Assembly (NCBI RefSeq): GCF_029813785.1
Contig: NZ_JARVKY010000028.1
Coordinates: 35,211-99,210 of the forward strand
Direction: 5' to 3'
Length of the DNA: 64,000 nt
DNA from: Streptomyces sp. DH41
GTDB taxonomy: Bacteria; Actinomycetota; Actinomycetes; Streptomycetales; Streptomycetaceae
The position numbers and the translations under genes were made by a program. Below are positions 23,036-31,748 of the stretch, piece by piece (position 1 is the stretch's first letter; the number at the start of each line of letters is the position of its first letter). A model generated the notes under the pieces. It ran no database searches. It was not told the origin of the DNA and saw nothing but the letters and a program-made list of their open reading frames with translations.

Positions 23036-23527
23036 GTGCAGGTGCTTCAAGTGCAACTGGAGGTCCGGCCCGACCCCTCGGAAGTGGGGCGTGCGAGGCG
23101 GTGGGCGCGCTCACGGCTCGCCGGGGCGGGGATACGGGCCGACGAACCACTCGCCGAGACGCTGGTCCTGCTCGTCTCGGAACTCGTCACCAACGCCGTG
23201 GTGCACACCGGTCGTTCGGCCGTCCTGCGGCTGGTGCTGCCGGGAACGGTGGCCGAGGAGAGCGAGGAGGCCACCGTCCGCCTCGAGGTGGACGACGCCA
23301 GCGACCGGGCCCCGGTGCCCCGCTGCGTGAACGGCGAGGCCACGGGCGGCCGGGGCCTCGCCCTCGTCGACGGCCTCGCCGACCGCTGGGGCTGGAGCCG
23401 GGAAGGTACCGGCAAACGCATCTGGTGCGAACTGGACCGCTGCGGCGGGCGTGAGGACACCGCGCCGGCCTGCGGGAGCGGCGGTGGCACGGTGGCGTAC
23501 GAGGGGTTCGCGTACGAAGTGGTGTAG
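23036..23527 (+). CDS. Anti-sigma-type HATPase (SpoIIAB/RsbW-like)
   Basis: A 163-residue protein with a single GHKL ATPase domain. The N box reads LLVSELVTNAVVHTGRS and the G box GRGLALVDGLADRWGWS. Such stand-alone ATPases phosphorylate STAS partners and hold sigma factors. The STAS gene 1.2 kb upstream is a candidate partner. GTG 23036 is the start with conserved QVLQVQLEVRPDP. The last 30 residues look unstructured. Confidence 0.88.
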   Translation: MQVLQVQLEVRPDPSEVGRARRWARSRLAGAGIRADEPLAETLVLLVSELVTNAVVHTGRSAVLRLVLPGTVAEESEEATVRLEVDDASDRAPVPRCVNGEATGGRGLALVDGLADRWGWSREGTGKRIWCELDRCGGREDTAPACGSGGGTVAYEGFAYEVV

Positions 23528-23530
23528 CGG

Positions 23531-23549
23531 CCGGCGCGGGACGCGCCGG
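23531..23549 (+). terminator. 8-bp hairpin just past the HATPase gene
   Basis: CCGGCGCG and CGCGCCGG pair perfectly around GGA, starting four bases after the stop codon. Confidence 0.6.
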
Positions 23550-23909
23550 GTGCGTGAGGCCCCGCTGTTTCCAGGTGCGATGCGGCAGTGCGATGCGGCA
23601 GTGCGCCGGGGTGTGCTTCCGTGCGCTTCCCGCGCAAATGGGATGTACGGGATGAACTTCCCTTGTCCGGTTGACGGATCGTGACCCTTTCCTCACGCTT
23701 GTAGCCAACGATTCGCCGCGAGGGGACGACGAGGGTTCGGTGACGGGGCCTCGGCGAGTGTGGGTCGTGATTCGGCGGCGGTTCCCTCGGGGGCGACGGG
23801 AGCCGGGCGGGAGCGCCGGAGTCGGGCGGCGGCGTGCGGTGCCATGCTCGGGGCGGACAGCGCCGCGCCGCCGTTCCGACGGATCCGGGAAGCGTGCCGA
23901 GGCCTCCGC
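23550..23909. other. Gene-free 360-bp stretch
   Basis: No gene is supported on either strand. GTGCGATGCGGCA is tandemly doubled near 23574-23600. Otherwise nothing notable is seen. Confidence 0.5.
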
Positions 23910-24992
23910 TCACTGTCCACAGGCTGTGGACAACTCCGTCCGGAAGGTCCGCCGGTACGCGGTCGGGGTGACCCCGAGCGTCGCCATCAGGTGCTGCCGC
24001 ATCGACTGGGCCGTGCCGAAGCCGGCGTCGCGTGCCACCTGGTCGACGGACAGGCCGGTGGACTCCAGCAGATGCCGGGCCCGTTCGACGCGCTGCCCGG
24101 TGAGCCACTGGCCCGGACTGACGCCGGCCTCCTCGCGGAAGCGGCGGGTGAAGGTGCGTACGGACATCGACTCCTGGGCGGCCATGTCCCGCAGCTGGAT
24201 CGGCTCCTGGAGGCGGCCGAGCGCCCAGGCGCGGGCGTTGGTCGTGGACGACTGCTGCGGATCGGGCACCGGCCGTTCGATGTACTGCGCCTGACCGCCG
24301 TCGCGGTGCGGCGGCACGACGGTGCGGCGGGCCACGTCGTTGGCGACGGCGGTGCCGTGGTCCCGGCGCACGATGTGCACGCACAGGTCGATCCCGGCCG
24401 CCACCCCGGCCGAGGTGAGCACGTCACCGTCGTCGACGAACAGCACGTCCGGGTCCACCCGCACCTTCGGGAACAGCCGCTGGAAGTGCTCGGCGGAGGC
24501 CCAGTGCGTGGTCGCCGGCCGGCCGTCGAGACACCCGGCGGCGGCCAGGACGTATCCGCCGGTGCAGATCGCGACGAGCCGGGTGCCGGGCCGGACGAGC
24601 GCGAGCGCGGCGGCCAGCTCCTCGGTCAGTACGCCCTCCTCGTACACCGGCCCCAGCTCGTAGGAGCTCGGTACGACGACCGTGTCGGCGGTGGCCAGTG
24701 CCTCGGGGCCGTTCTCGACCAGGATCGCGAAGTCCGCGTCGGTGCCGACCGGGCCGGGCGGGCGGACCGAGCAGGTGACGACCTCGTACAGCGGGCGCGT
24801 GTGCTCGCCCCGGGCGCGTCCGAAGATCCGCTGGGGGATGCCCAGTTCGAAGGGGAGCAGGCCGTCGAGGGCGAGGACGACGACACGGTGCGGCCGTCGC
24901 GGTCGTCGCGACGGGATCGGCGGGTGCGGAGCCGGTTGCGCCGGGTGTGCGGGGTGCGACCGGGGTACGGGGTGCGGGCGGTCGGACGTCAT
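23910..24992 (-). CDS. GlxA-type AraC transcription regulator
   Basis: A 360-residue protein. Residues 35-220 form a DJ-1/PfpI-like domain (VVVLALDGLLPFELGIPQRI, LVAICTGGYVLAAAG with the elbow cysteine, LTSAGVAAGIDLCVHIVRR). The C-terminal 100 residues are a two-HTH AraC domain (QESMSVRTFTRRFREEAGVS, SVDQVARDAGFGTAQSMRQH). The first 34 residues are a His/Pro-rich disordered lead. It is divergent from an MFS gene 71 bp away and probably controls it; the ligand is unknown. Confidence 0.92.
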   Translation of the reverse strand: MTSDRPHPVPRSHPAHPAQPAPHPPIPSRRPRRPHRVVVLALDGLLPFELGIPQRIFGRARGEHTRPLYEVVTCSVRPPGPVGTDADFAILVENGPEALATADTVVVPSSYELGPVYEEGVLTEELAAALALVRPGTRLVAICTGGYVLAAAGCLDGRPATTHWASAEHFQRLFPKVRVDPDVLFVDDGDVLTSAGVAAGIDLCVHIVRRDHGTAVANDVARRTVVPPHRDGGQAQYIERPVPDPQQSSTTNARAWALGRLQEPIQLRDMAAQESMSVRTFTRRFREEAGVSPGQWLTGQRVERARHLLESTGLSVDQVARDAGFGTAQSMRQHLMATLGVTPTAYRRTFRTELSTACGQ

Positions 24993-25063
24993 GGCCCGAT
25001 CCTAGCGAACCGTGTCTTTCGGGCCACTCGATCGGACGGCCCCCGCATCGGAAGCTCAATGAC

Positions 25064-26401
25064 ATGACCCAGCCCACCGGCGCCGCCGACGCCGACGCAG
25101 CAGAACCAGCAGCCGCCGCGCTCCGGCCGGAGCCCGTCCGCCCGCGCCGCCGCACCCGGGTGCACCGCGCCTGGTGGGTCGCCGCCGTCACCTTCGTGAC
25201 GATCATCGGCGCCGCCGCCTTCCGCTCCCTGCCCGGCATCCTCGTCGACCCGCTCCACGATGACTTCGGCTGGTCGCGCGGCACGATCGGCGCCGCCGTC
25301 TCCGTCAACCTCGCGCTCTACGGACTGACCGCCCCCTTCGCGGCGGCGCTGATGGACCGCTTCGGCATCCGGCGTGTGGTGGCCACGGCCCTGGTCGTGA
25401 TCGCGCTCGGCTCGGGCCTGACGGTGTGGATGGAGTCCGCCTGGCAACTGATCCTCTGCTGGGGCCTGTTGGTCGGCCTCGGCTCCGGCTCGATGGCGCT
25501 GGCCTTCGCCGCCACCGTCACCAACCGCTGGTTCACCGAGCGGCGCGGCCTGGTCACCGGCGTCCTCACCGCCGCAGCGGCCTCCGGACAGCTGATCTTC
25601 CTGCCGCTGCTGTCCTGGATCGTGGAGACGTACGACTGGCGCCCCGCGGCCGTCACCGTCGCCCTGGCCGCCCTCGCCGTCGTCCCCTTCGTCTGGCTCC
25701 TCCTGCACGACCACCCGGCCGACGTGGGCCAGAAGCCTTACGGCGCCCAGGAGTTCGTGCCCAAGCCGGCTCCGGTGCCCGGTGCCGCCCGCCGCGCGCT
25801 CGCGGTGCTCCGCTCCGCCGTCCGCAGCGGCCCGTTCTGGCTGCTGGCAGGCACCTTCGCGATCTGCGGCGCCTCGACCAACGGCCTGATCCAGACCCAC
25901 TTCGTGCCCGCCGCCCACGACCACGGCATGCCGCTGACCGCAGCCGCCTCGTTGCTCGCCGTCATCGGTGTGTTCGACGTGGTCGGCACGATCGCCTCCG
26001 GCTGGTTCACCGACCGCTTCGAACCGCGCCGTCTGCTCGCCGTCTACTACGCCCTGCGCGGCGTCTCCCTCCTCTTCCTCCCCATGCTGCTCGCGCCCAG
26101 CGTCCACCCGCCGATGATCTTCTTCATCGTCTTCTACGGCCTCGACTGGGTCGCCACCGTCCCGCCCACCCTCGCCCTGTGCCGCGAGCACTACGGCGAC
26201 GACAGCGCGATCGTCTTCGGCTGGGTCCTCGCCTCCCACCAGGTGGGCGCCGCCCTCGTCGCCTTCCTCGGAGGCGCCGCCCGCGACACCTTCGGCTCCT
26301 ACGACGTGGTCTGGTACGCCTCCGGCGCACTGTGCGCGGCAGCGGCCCTGATGGCCCTGGTGATCCGCCGCCGCCCGGCTCCGACGCCCGGGCTGTCCTG
26401 A
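25064..26401 (+). CDS. MFS transporter
   Basis: A 445-residue protein with twelve predicted membrane helices after a charged 45-residue N-terminal tail. The loop 2-3 motif is visible (ALMDRFGIRRVVATALV), and a long central loop (HDHPADVGQKPYGAQEF) splits the halves. The form resembles monocarboxylate/oxalate-type porters. ATG 25064 is chosen over longer forms because the spacer to the divergent regulator ends here. Substrate unknown; expression probably depends on the adjacent AraC regulator. Confidence 0.9.
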   Translation: MTQPTGAADADAAEPAAAALRPEPVRPRRRTRVHRAWWVAAVTFVTIIGAAAFRSLPGILVDPLHDDFGWSRGTIGAAVSVNLALYGLTAPFAAALMDRFGIRRVVATALVVIALGSGLTVWMESAWQLILCWGLLVGLGSGSMALAFAATVTNRWFTERRGLVTGVLTAAAASGQLIFLPLLSWIVETYDWRPAAVTVALAALAVVPFVWLLLHDHPADVGQKPYGAQEFVPKPAPVPGAARRALAVLRSAVRSGPFWLLAGTFAICGASTNGLIQTHFVPAAHDHGMPLTAAASLLAVIGVFDVVGTIASGWFTDRFEPRRLLAVYYALRGVSLLFLPMLLAPSVHPPMIFFIVFYGLDWVATVPPTLALCREHYGDDSAIVFGWVLASHQVGAALVAFLGGAARDTFGSYDVVWYASGALCAAAALMALVIRRRPAPTPGLS

Positions 26402-26450
26402 GCCCCGCCCCCGACCGCTACCGAGCCCACCCGCCCATGGGACCCGCCCC

Positions 26451-27653
26451 TCACCTCCACAGCCGCGAGGCCCGGCCCCCGTCGCTCTTCTTCACGGCCT
26501 CGGCTATCCGCACCGCGTCCCGTGCCAGTTCGCGGAGCATGCCGCTGACGGGGTTGGTGAAGCCGGTGAAGTACAGGCCGGGGGCGTTCTTCGGGGTGCG
26601 GGCGCCCCGTACGGCCGGTCTGCCGTGGGCGTCGAGCACGCCGAGGTGGCCGACCAGCCCCTCCAGACCGCGGAGATAGCCGGTGGCGGCGAGCACCGTG
26701 TCCGGTGCGACGCGGGTGCCGTCGGCGAGGCGCACCTCGCCGTCCTCGAAGCCGTCCACGGCGGCCACGACCTCCACCCGGCCGTCGCGCACCGCGTCGG
26801 TCAGACCGACGTCCTGCACCGGGATGGCGCCCTCGGCGACCCGGGTGAGGAGCCCGGTGTCCGGGCGGGGCAGCCCGTGCGCCGACAGGTCGGGCGTGCT
26901 GATCCTGGCCAGCGGCCGGGCGAGCCGGTCGACGAGGCCGGCCGGCAGCCGCCGTACGAGGACGCCGTTGTACTGGGCGGGCCAGCCGGCCGTCGAGCGG
27001 CGCACGATGTGCGGCGCGGTGCGCACGGACAGCCGCACCCTCGCGGCCCCGCCCTCCACCAGGTCCACGGCGATCTCGGCGCCGGTGTTGCCGACGCCGA
27101 CGACCAGGACGTCCCGGCCGGCGTACGGGGCCGCGTTCCGGTACTCGGCGGCGTGCCGGAACTCGCCGGTGTACGTGTCCCGGCCGGGCCAGTCCGGCAG
27201 GCGCGGGGTGTGGTTGTGGCCGGTGGCGACCACGACCGCGGCGCCGGTCAGCTCACGGCCCCCGGAGGCGTGCAGCAGCCAGCCGTCCCCGGCGGGGGCA
27301 CGTTCGACGCGGAAGACCTCGACGCCGGTGACGATCTCCAGCTCGTGGTGCTCGGCGTACTTCTCCAGGTACCGCACCACGTCGTCCCTGGCCACCCACC
27401 GCCCGAAGCGGCGCGGCATCGGCAGGCCGGGCAGGGACGACAGACGGCGGGTGGTGTGCAGGCGCAGCCGGTCGTAGTGGCGCCGCCAGGAGGAGCCGAC
27501 GTGGTCGGCCCGCTCCAGCACGACGGCGCGTATGCCGCGTTTCCTCAGCGCGTGGGCGGCGGCGAGGCCGCCGGGACCGGCGCCGATGACGTACACGGGG
27601 CGGTCCGCGGGGTGGGCGGGCTGCGGTTCAGCGGACGCTGTGGAGTCGGCCAT
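26451..27653 (-). CDS. FAD-dependent NAD(P)H monooxygenase (FMO-like)
   Basis: A 400-residue flavoprotein. The FAD-binding GxGxxG (VYVIGAGPGGLAAAHAL) is near the N terminus. The NADPH-binding one (VLVVGVGNTGAEIAVDL) is at about residue 180, and a third conserved run is ATGYLRGLEGLVG. Family members hydroxylate or N-oxygenate small molecules, or act as putative potassium/indole-acetate-type oxidoreductases. It converges with the MFS gene and is divergent from an acetyltransferase. Substrate unknown. Confidence 0.9.
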   Translation of the reverse strand: MADSTASAEPQPAHPADRPVYVIGAGPGGLAAAHALRKRGIRAVVLERADHVGSSWRRHYDRLRLHTTRRLSSLPGLPMPRRFGRWVARDDVVRYLEKYAEHHELEIVTGVEVFRVERAPAGDGWLLHASGGRELTGAAVVVATGHNHTPRLPDWPGRDTYTGEFRHAAEYRNAAPYAGRDVLVVGVGNTGAEIAVDLVEGGAARVRLSVRTAPHIVRRSTAGWPAQYNGVLVRRLPAGLVDRLARPLARISTPDLSAHGLPRPDTGLLTRVAEGAIPVQDVGLTDAVRDGRVEVVAAVDGFEDGEVRLADGTRVAPDTVLAATGYLRGLEGLVGHLGVLDAHGRPAVRGARTPKNAPGLYFTGFTNPVSGMLRELARDAVRIAEAVKKSDGGRASRLWR

Positions 27654-27806
27654 GCCGCGAGCGTAATCACGCCCTCGCTTGATGGGTCTCGGTCAAGACC
27701 GGAATGGGTTGCGGATCGGTCACGACCGCGGCCGGCGGACGCGCGGCGACCAGGCGGTGGTTCCGGTCCCCGGCGGGAACCGCCCCCGGTCGGATTGAAT
27801 GGCTCG

Positions 27807-28418
27807 ATGGTCGACTCACGCATGCACACCCTCGCCCCCTCCCTCACCGAACCGCAGGGACACGGTCTGCGTCTGCGGCCCTGGGACGCCGGTTCCGACG
27901 CCGACGCGCAGACATGGCTGCGCGGCCACCTCGACCCCGAGTTCCAGCGCTGGAACACACCGCTGAAGCTGTGGACGGACCTCGGCGGCGCCCGGAAGTC
28001 GCTGCGCGCGCGGGCCCTGGAGGCCGCGGAGGGCAGGGCCGCGTCGTTCCGGATCACGGACGCGGAGAGCGGTACGGCGCTGGGTCACATCGGCGTCAAC
28101 GAGATCAACCGGCCGCTGAGGCTGGCACGGGTCGGCTACTGGGTGCTCCCCGAGGCCCGCGGCCGGGGCGTCGCCACCCACGCGCTGCTGCTCGCGTCGC
28201 GCTGGGCCTTCGCGGAACTCGGCCTGTACCGCCTGGAACTGGGCCACGCGGTGGGTCACGAGGCCTCCTGCCGGATCGCCGAACGCTGCGGCTACGCCCA
28301 CGAGGGCACACTGCGCGGGGCGTTGTGGGAGGCCGGCCGGCACGACGCGTTCCGGGACGCGCACCTGCACGCGCGGCTGGCGACGGACGAGGAGCCGGCG
28401 GAGCCCGGCCGACGGTGA
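27807..28418 (+). CDS. GNAT family acetyltransferase
   Basis: A 203-residue RimJ/RimL-like N-acetyltransferase. The acetyl-CoA loop is VGYWVLPEARGRGVATHALL, followed by YRLELGHAVGHEASCRIAER and CGYAHEGTLRGA. Likely acetylates an amino group on a protein or small molecule. ATG 27807 is preferred over 27822, though neither has a strong ribosome site. A tandem repeat begins six bases after the stop. Confidence 0.88.
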   Translation: MVDSRMHTLAPSLTEPQGHGLRLRPWDAGSDADAQTWLRGHLDPEFQRWNTPLKLWTDLGGARKSLRARALEAAEGRAASFRITDAESGTALGHIGVNEINRPLRLARVGYWVLPEARGRGVATHALLLASRWAFAELGLYRLELGHAVGHEASCRIAERCGYAHEGTLRGALWEAGRHDAFRDAHLHARLATDEEPAEPGRR

Positions 28419-28423
28419 CCGCC

Positions 28424-28543
28424 GCCTCACGGCCGCTGCGCACGGCCGCTGCTCACGGCCCCTGCGCACGGCCGCCGCCTCATGGCCACCGCCTCATGGC
28501 CACCGCTCATGGCCACCGCTCACGGCCACCGCTCACGGCCACA
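28424..28543. repeat. Nine 13/14-bp tandem units filling a convergent spacer
   Basis: Units of type GCTCAYGGCCACC or GCKCACGGCCGCT start at 28424, 28438, 28451, 28464, 28477, 28491, 28505, 28518 and 28531. Each carries the palindrome TGGCCA or CGGCCG, so copies can pair with each other. The array fills the space between the acetyltransferase and the PNPOx-like gene and supplies the latter's stop codon. Confidence 0.9.
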
Positions 28544-29201
28544 GCGACCGCGTGTCCCAGCCGCCGTCCTCCGCCCGCCGGTAGGCCAGTCGTACGTGGC
28601 GGCGGCGGGCGTCCCCCTGGAAGAACTCCACCTCGTCGGGGACCAGCCGGTACAGAGTCCATGACGGGACGGGAGTCTCCGGCTCCCGTCCGGCCCGCTC
28701 CCAGGCCTCCTCCGACGCGCGGGCCAGCTCGTCCGGCGAGCTCAGGTCCGCGCTCTGCCGGCCGGTGAGGGCGGCGGCCAGGGCGCCGGTCGACCGTGCG
28801 TGCAGGTCGGACTGCGCCTGATCGGCCGGGGCGACGGTGACCGGGCCGCGCAGGCGCACCTGGCGGCCCAGCGCCGGCCAGTAGAAGGCGAGCGCGGCGT
28901 ACGGGCGGGCGGCGAGGTGGCGGCCCTTGCGGCTGTCGGCGTGCGTCGCGAAGGACCAGCCGTCGGCGTCCGCACCGTGCAGCATCACGATGCGGACGTC
29001 CGGCAGGCCCTGGGCGTCCGACGTCGCCAGTGACACCGTGTGCGGCTCGTTCTGGCCGGCCGCCACCGCGTCGGCGAACCATCGCGTGAACAGGGCCAGT
29101 GGATCGCCGGGCGCGGTGGCCGGGTCGAAGGGCGGCAGTTCGGTGACCGCGGGGTCCCACACCCGCAGTGACCTCAGCAGTTCGTGGAGATCGGTTCCCA
29201 T
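28533..29201 (-). CDS. PNPOx-like FMN flavoprotein (pdxH paralogue)
   Basis: A 222-residue split-barrel protein resembling pyridoxamine phosphate oxidase (DVRIVMLHGADADGWSFATH, DSRKGRHLAARPYAALAFYW, EVEFFQGDARRRHVRLAY). It diverges from the pdxH at 4611 in the FMN loop and substrate residues, so it may use another substrate such as a phenazine or an aminodeoxy compound. Its last codons lie inside a tandem repeat. It is 27 bp upstream of the next FMN barrel gene on the same strand. Confidence 0.87.
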   Translation of the reverse strand: MGTDLHELLRSLRVWDPAVTELPPFDPATAPGDPLALFTRWFADAVAAGQNEPHTVSLATSDAQGLPDVRIVMLHGADADGWSFATHADSRKGRHLAARPYAALAFYWPALGRQVRLRGPVTVAPADQAQSDLHARSTGALAAALTGRQSADLSSPDELARASEEAWERAGREPETPVPSWTLYRLVPDEVEFFQGDARRRHVRLAYRRAEDGGWDTRSLWP

Positions 29202-29228
29202 GCCCCGATTGTCACGCGCCCCGGGGGG

Positions 29229-29654
29229 TCACACCGTGCCGAGGTCCGAGGAGACCCAGCGTTCGGGACGCATACGGACGACGACCTGATCCCCGTGGTC
29301 CGCGGAGGCGAAGGCGACATAGCCCTCGACCTTCTCGGCCGGCAGGTAGCGGGCGGCCATCTCCCGCAGCTGCTCCTCGGTGGCGGTGGCCGTCTCGACG
29401 ACCGGACCCTCCACCGACACGTACCGGATGGTGGGCTCCAGCCGGTCGACCATCAGGGAGAACCGGCCCGCGGCCTTGATCAGTTCGTTCTTGCGGCTGT
29501 CGAGCCCGGTCATGATCCAGGCGTCGCCGCCGGGCTCGTACTGGTACCAGATCGGCACGGTCAGCGGGGCTCGGCCCGCTCCCGCGTCGACCGCGAGCGC
29601 GGCGATGTGGGGCTCGGCCAGGAACTTCTCACGCTCTTCGCGGGTCAGGGCCAT
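29229..29654 (-). CDS. PPOX-class flavin/F420-binding protein
   Basis: A 141-residue split-barrel protein (TREEREKFLAEPHIAALAVD, PLTVPIWYQYEPGGDAWIMT, RYVSVEGPVVE). Such small proteins bind F420, FMN or haem breakdown products and reduce small substrates. ATG 29654 has the strong site GGAGGAG. F420 can be made in this organism, since FO synthase is encoded at 40898, so F420 is a reasonable cofactor. Confidence 0.87.
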   Translation of the reverse strand: MALTREEREKFLAEPHIAALAVDAGAGRAPLTVPIWYQYEPGGDAWIMTGLDSRKNELIKAAGRFSLMVDRLEPTIRYVSVEGPVVETATATEEQLREMAARYLPAEKVEGYVAFASADHGDQVVVRMRPERWVSSDLGTV

Positions 29655-29768
29655 TCCGGTCTCCTCCAGCGGGTACGGGCGTCGGTGCTGAGCACAACAC
29701 CGGCCGGGCGGGCGGCTGTTCCCCGTTCGGGAGATATCCGTCGAGACGTCGGCACATCCGTCGGGGAG

Positions 29769-29976
29769 ATGGTGGGCCCGGACTTCGAGGCGTTGGCCTT
29801 CGAGGCGCTGTTTCGTGTCGATGCGGCGGGAGGACCGGGACACGGTCGCCGAGTTCGAGCGGACGGCCGGCGAGGTGGCGGAGGCGGTGGAGGCGCAGCG
29901 GCTGGCCTCGACGCCGGTGATGAAGCAGGCGGTACGGGACGGGCCGCCACCGGCGTGGCGCGCGCGGCGGAGATGA
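29769..29976 (+). pseudogene. Possible frameshifted small gene
   Basis: Two adjacent frames show strongly coding codon use. From ATG 29769 the frame reads VGPDFEALAFEALFRVD. From about 29821 a frame shifted by one reads REDRDTVAEFERTAGEVAEA and ends at TGA 29976, after LASTPVMKQAVRDG. Both have G or C in almost all third positions, and together they resemble one acidic helical protein of about 65 residues broken by an indel near 29805-29825. Product unknown; it could also be a real 51-residue frame starting at ATG 29821. Confidence 0.35.
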
Positions 29977-29992
29977 CAGGCTGCCGAGCGTG

Positions 29993-30640
29993 TTACTTGG
30001 AGGGCTTCTTGCCGGTGACGCCCAGATGCATCAACAAGGCCAGGTTCGGCTTGAGTTCGGACTGCTTGACGCCCCAGGAGGAGAAGCCCTTCTGGTGCGA
30101 GGCCGCGCCGGCGAGCATCACGACCAGTGAACCGGCGATCGCCGCGGGGTTCACGTCCTTGTCGACCTTGCCCTTGGCCTGCAGTTCGGCGACCGAGTCC
30201 GCGAGGGAGGAATTCACCGAGTTCAGGATCTTCATACGGATCTTGGCGAACCGTTTGTCGCCCTCCGCCGCGCCCAGATCGATGACCCGGAGAATCGCGT
30301 CGTTCTTCCGCCAGAACTCCATGAATCCGTCGACGAGTTCCTGTGCCGTCTGCCAGCCGGCCTTGCCCACCCACGAGCGGCCCGTCGTCAGCTCGGCCAG
30401 TGAGGAGCTCTCGGCGGCCATGTGCTCGGCGATCTCCAGGACGGCGCCCTCGACGTCCGGGAAGTACTGGTAGAAGGTCGCGGGCGAGGTGCCGGCCTTG
30501 CGGGCGACATCGATGACTTTGACATCGCGATAGGGGGAGGAGCTGAGCATGTCGCTGAGGCAGTCGAGCAGTTTCTGCCGGGTCGCCTGCCCACGTCGAC
30601 CGGCCACGCGGCCGTCGACGGTACGCACTTGTCCTGTCAT
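29993..30640 (-). CDS. TetR-family regulator
   Basis: A 215-residue regulator with an N-terminal HTH (VIDVARKAGTSPATFYQYFP, about residues 43-62) and a helical C-terminal domain (LVDGFMEFWRKNDAILRVID). The C terminus is Lys-rich and codon use is slightly less GC-biased than its neighbours. It is divergent from the VOC gene; operator and ligand are unknown. As I recall, it occupies this place beside afsK in S. coelicolor too. Confidence 0.9.
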   Translation of the reverse strand: MTGQVRTVDGRVAGRRGQATRQKLLDCLSDMLSSSPYRDVKVIDVARKAGTSPATFYQYFPDVEGAVLEIAEHMAAESSSLAELTTGRSWVGKAGWQTAQELVDGFMEFWRKNDAILRVIDLGAAEGDKRFAKIRMKILNSVNSSLADSVAELQAKGKVDKDVNPAAIAGSLVVMLAGAASHQKGFSSWGVKQSELKPNLALLMHLGVTGKKPSK

Positions 30641-30762
30641 GACGTCAGCTTACCGACGGGTGATCCGAGCGCGATTCGGCCGACTGCAAATGGGGTGCGA
30701 GGGCGGAGAGAGGCTGGTGTGCCTGGTCTGCGCGGTGCGGGCGACGCGGCTACTTTGACGGC

Positions 30763-31557
30763 ATGGCCGAAAACGGAGCATCCGCGAAGCGGACATCCAG
30801 CGACCCGGGCGACGTGTCCGCGCCCCCGGAAGGCGTCCCCTGCTGGGTGGACGCGCAGCTCTCCGACGTGGAGGCGGGAAAGCGCTTCTACGGCGGGCTC
30901 TTCGGCTGGACCTTCCGGGAGTTCGACGAGGACACGGCCGAGGACACGGCCGAGGGGGCGGAAGGAGGGACCGTGTGGGCGTGGCTGGACGGCGCTCCCG
31001 TCGCCGCGCTGGCCCGCAAGACGGACGGCCGGATGCCCACCGTGTGGTCCGTGTACTTCCACACCCCCGACGCCGCGGCACTGGCCGAGCGGATCCGGGC
31101 CGCCGGCGGTCAGGTCGTCACCCCGCCCCACCCGGTCGGCGGCCTCGGCACCACCGCGCTCGCCGCCGATCCCGAGGGTGCCGTCTTCGCGCTCTGGCAG
31201 CCGGCCCGCCACCCGGGCTTCGGGCGCCGGCACGAGCCGGGCACCTTCGCCTGGGTCGAGCTGTACACCCGGGACACCGAGGCGGCCAACGCCTTCTACG
31301 GCGACCTCTTCCGCGACGCCCTCTTCGGTCCGGACGCCGCGCCCGACTTCGGCCGCGCCCCGGTCCTTGACGTCTTCCCCGCCGAGATGCCGCCGCACTT
31401 CCTCGTCCACTTCCGGGTCGAGGACTGCGAGGCCGCGCTCGGTACGGTGGCCCGGCTCGGCGGCCGGGTGCGGGTGCCGCCGTTCGAGACGTCGTACGGG
31501 CGGGTGGCCGTGGTCTCGGACGGCCAGGGAGCGTCGTTCGCGCTGCTGCAACGCTGA
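30763..31557 (+). CDS. Double VOC-fold (glyoxalase-like) protein
   Basis: A 264-residue protein with two vicinal-oxygen-chelate domains of about 115 residues (VPCWVDAQLSDVEAGKRFYG and FAWVELYTRDTEAANAFYGD mark the two starts). Such tandem proteins bind metals and small hydroxylated or antibiotic molecules. An acidic repeat EDTAEDTAEGAE lies near residue 60. It precedes afsK with a hairpin between, so it is its own unit. Confidence 0.9.
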   Translation: MAENGASAKRTSSDPGDVSAPPEGVPCWVDAQLSDVEAGKRFYGGLFGWTFREFDEDTAEDTAEGAEGGTVWAWLDGAPVAALARKTDGRMPTVWSVYFHTPDAAALAERIRAAGGQVVTPPHPVGGLGTTALAADPEGAVFALWQPARHPGFGRRHEPGTFAWVELYTRDTEAANAFYGDLFRDALFGPDAAPDFGRAPVLDVFPAEMPPHFLVHFRVEDCEAALGTVARLGGRVRVPPFETSYGRVAVVSDGQGASFALLQR

Positions 31558-31583
31558 ACGGGGCCCGGCGAGCGCGGCCCCGT
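31558..31583 (+). terminator. 8-bp hairpin after the VOC gene
   Basis: ACGGGGCC at 31558-31565 pairs perfectly with GGCCCCGT at 31576-31583, directly at the stop codon. Confidence 0.7.
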
Positions 31584-31748
31584 GCCCGGGATGAGGTGAG
31601 ACACCCTGATTGTCCTCAGGTTCGCCACCAGCGCCTCGGGCAGGAAGAATCGGGGTGCGTGGCGCCACGGAGGTGCGGTGGTGAGACGCTGCACTTCGGT
31701 CGCGTACATATGTGGGTGGCGCGGCTCGTACGGGGAGGTGGCAGGCAA

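Noticed and set aside
23760..25067. 435-codon frame opposite the AraC gene
   Set aside because: Antisense shadow of a gene with clear DJ-1 and AraC motifs.
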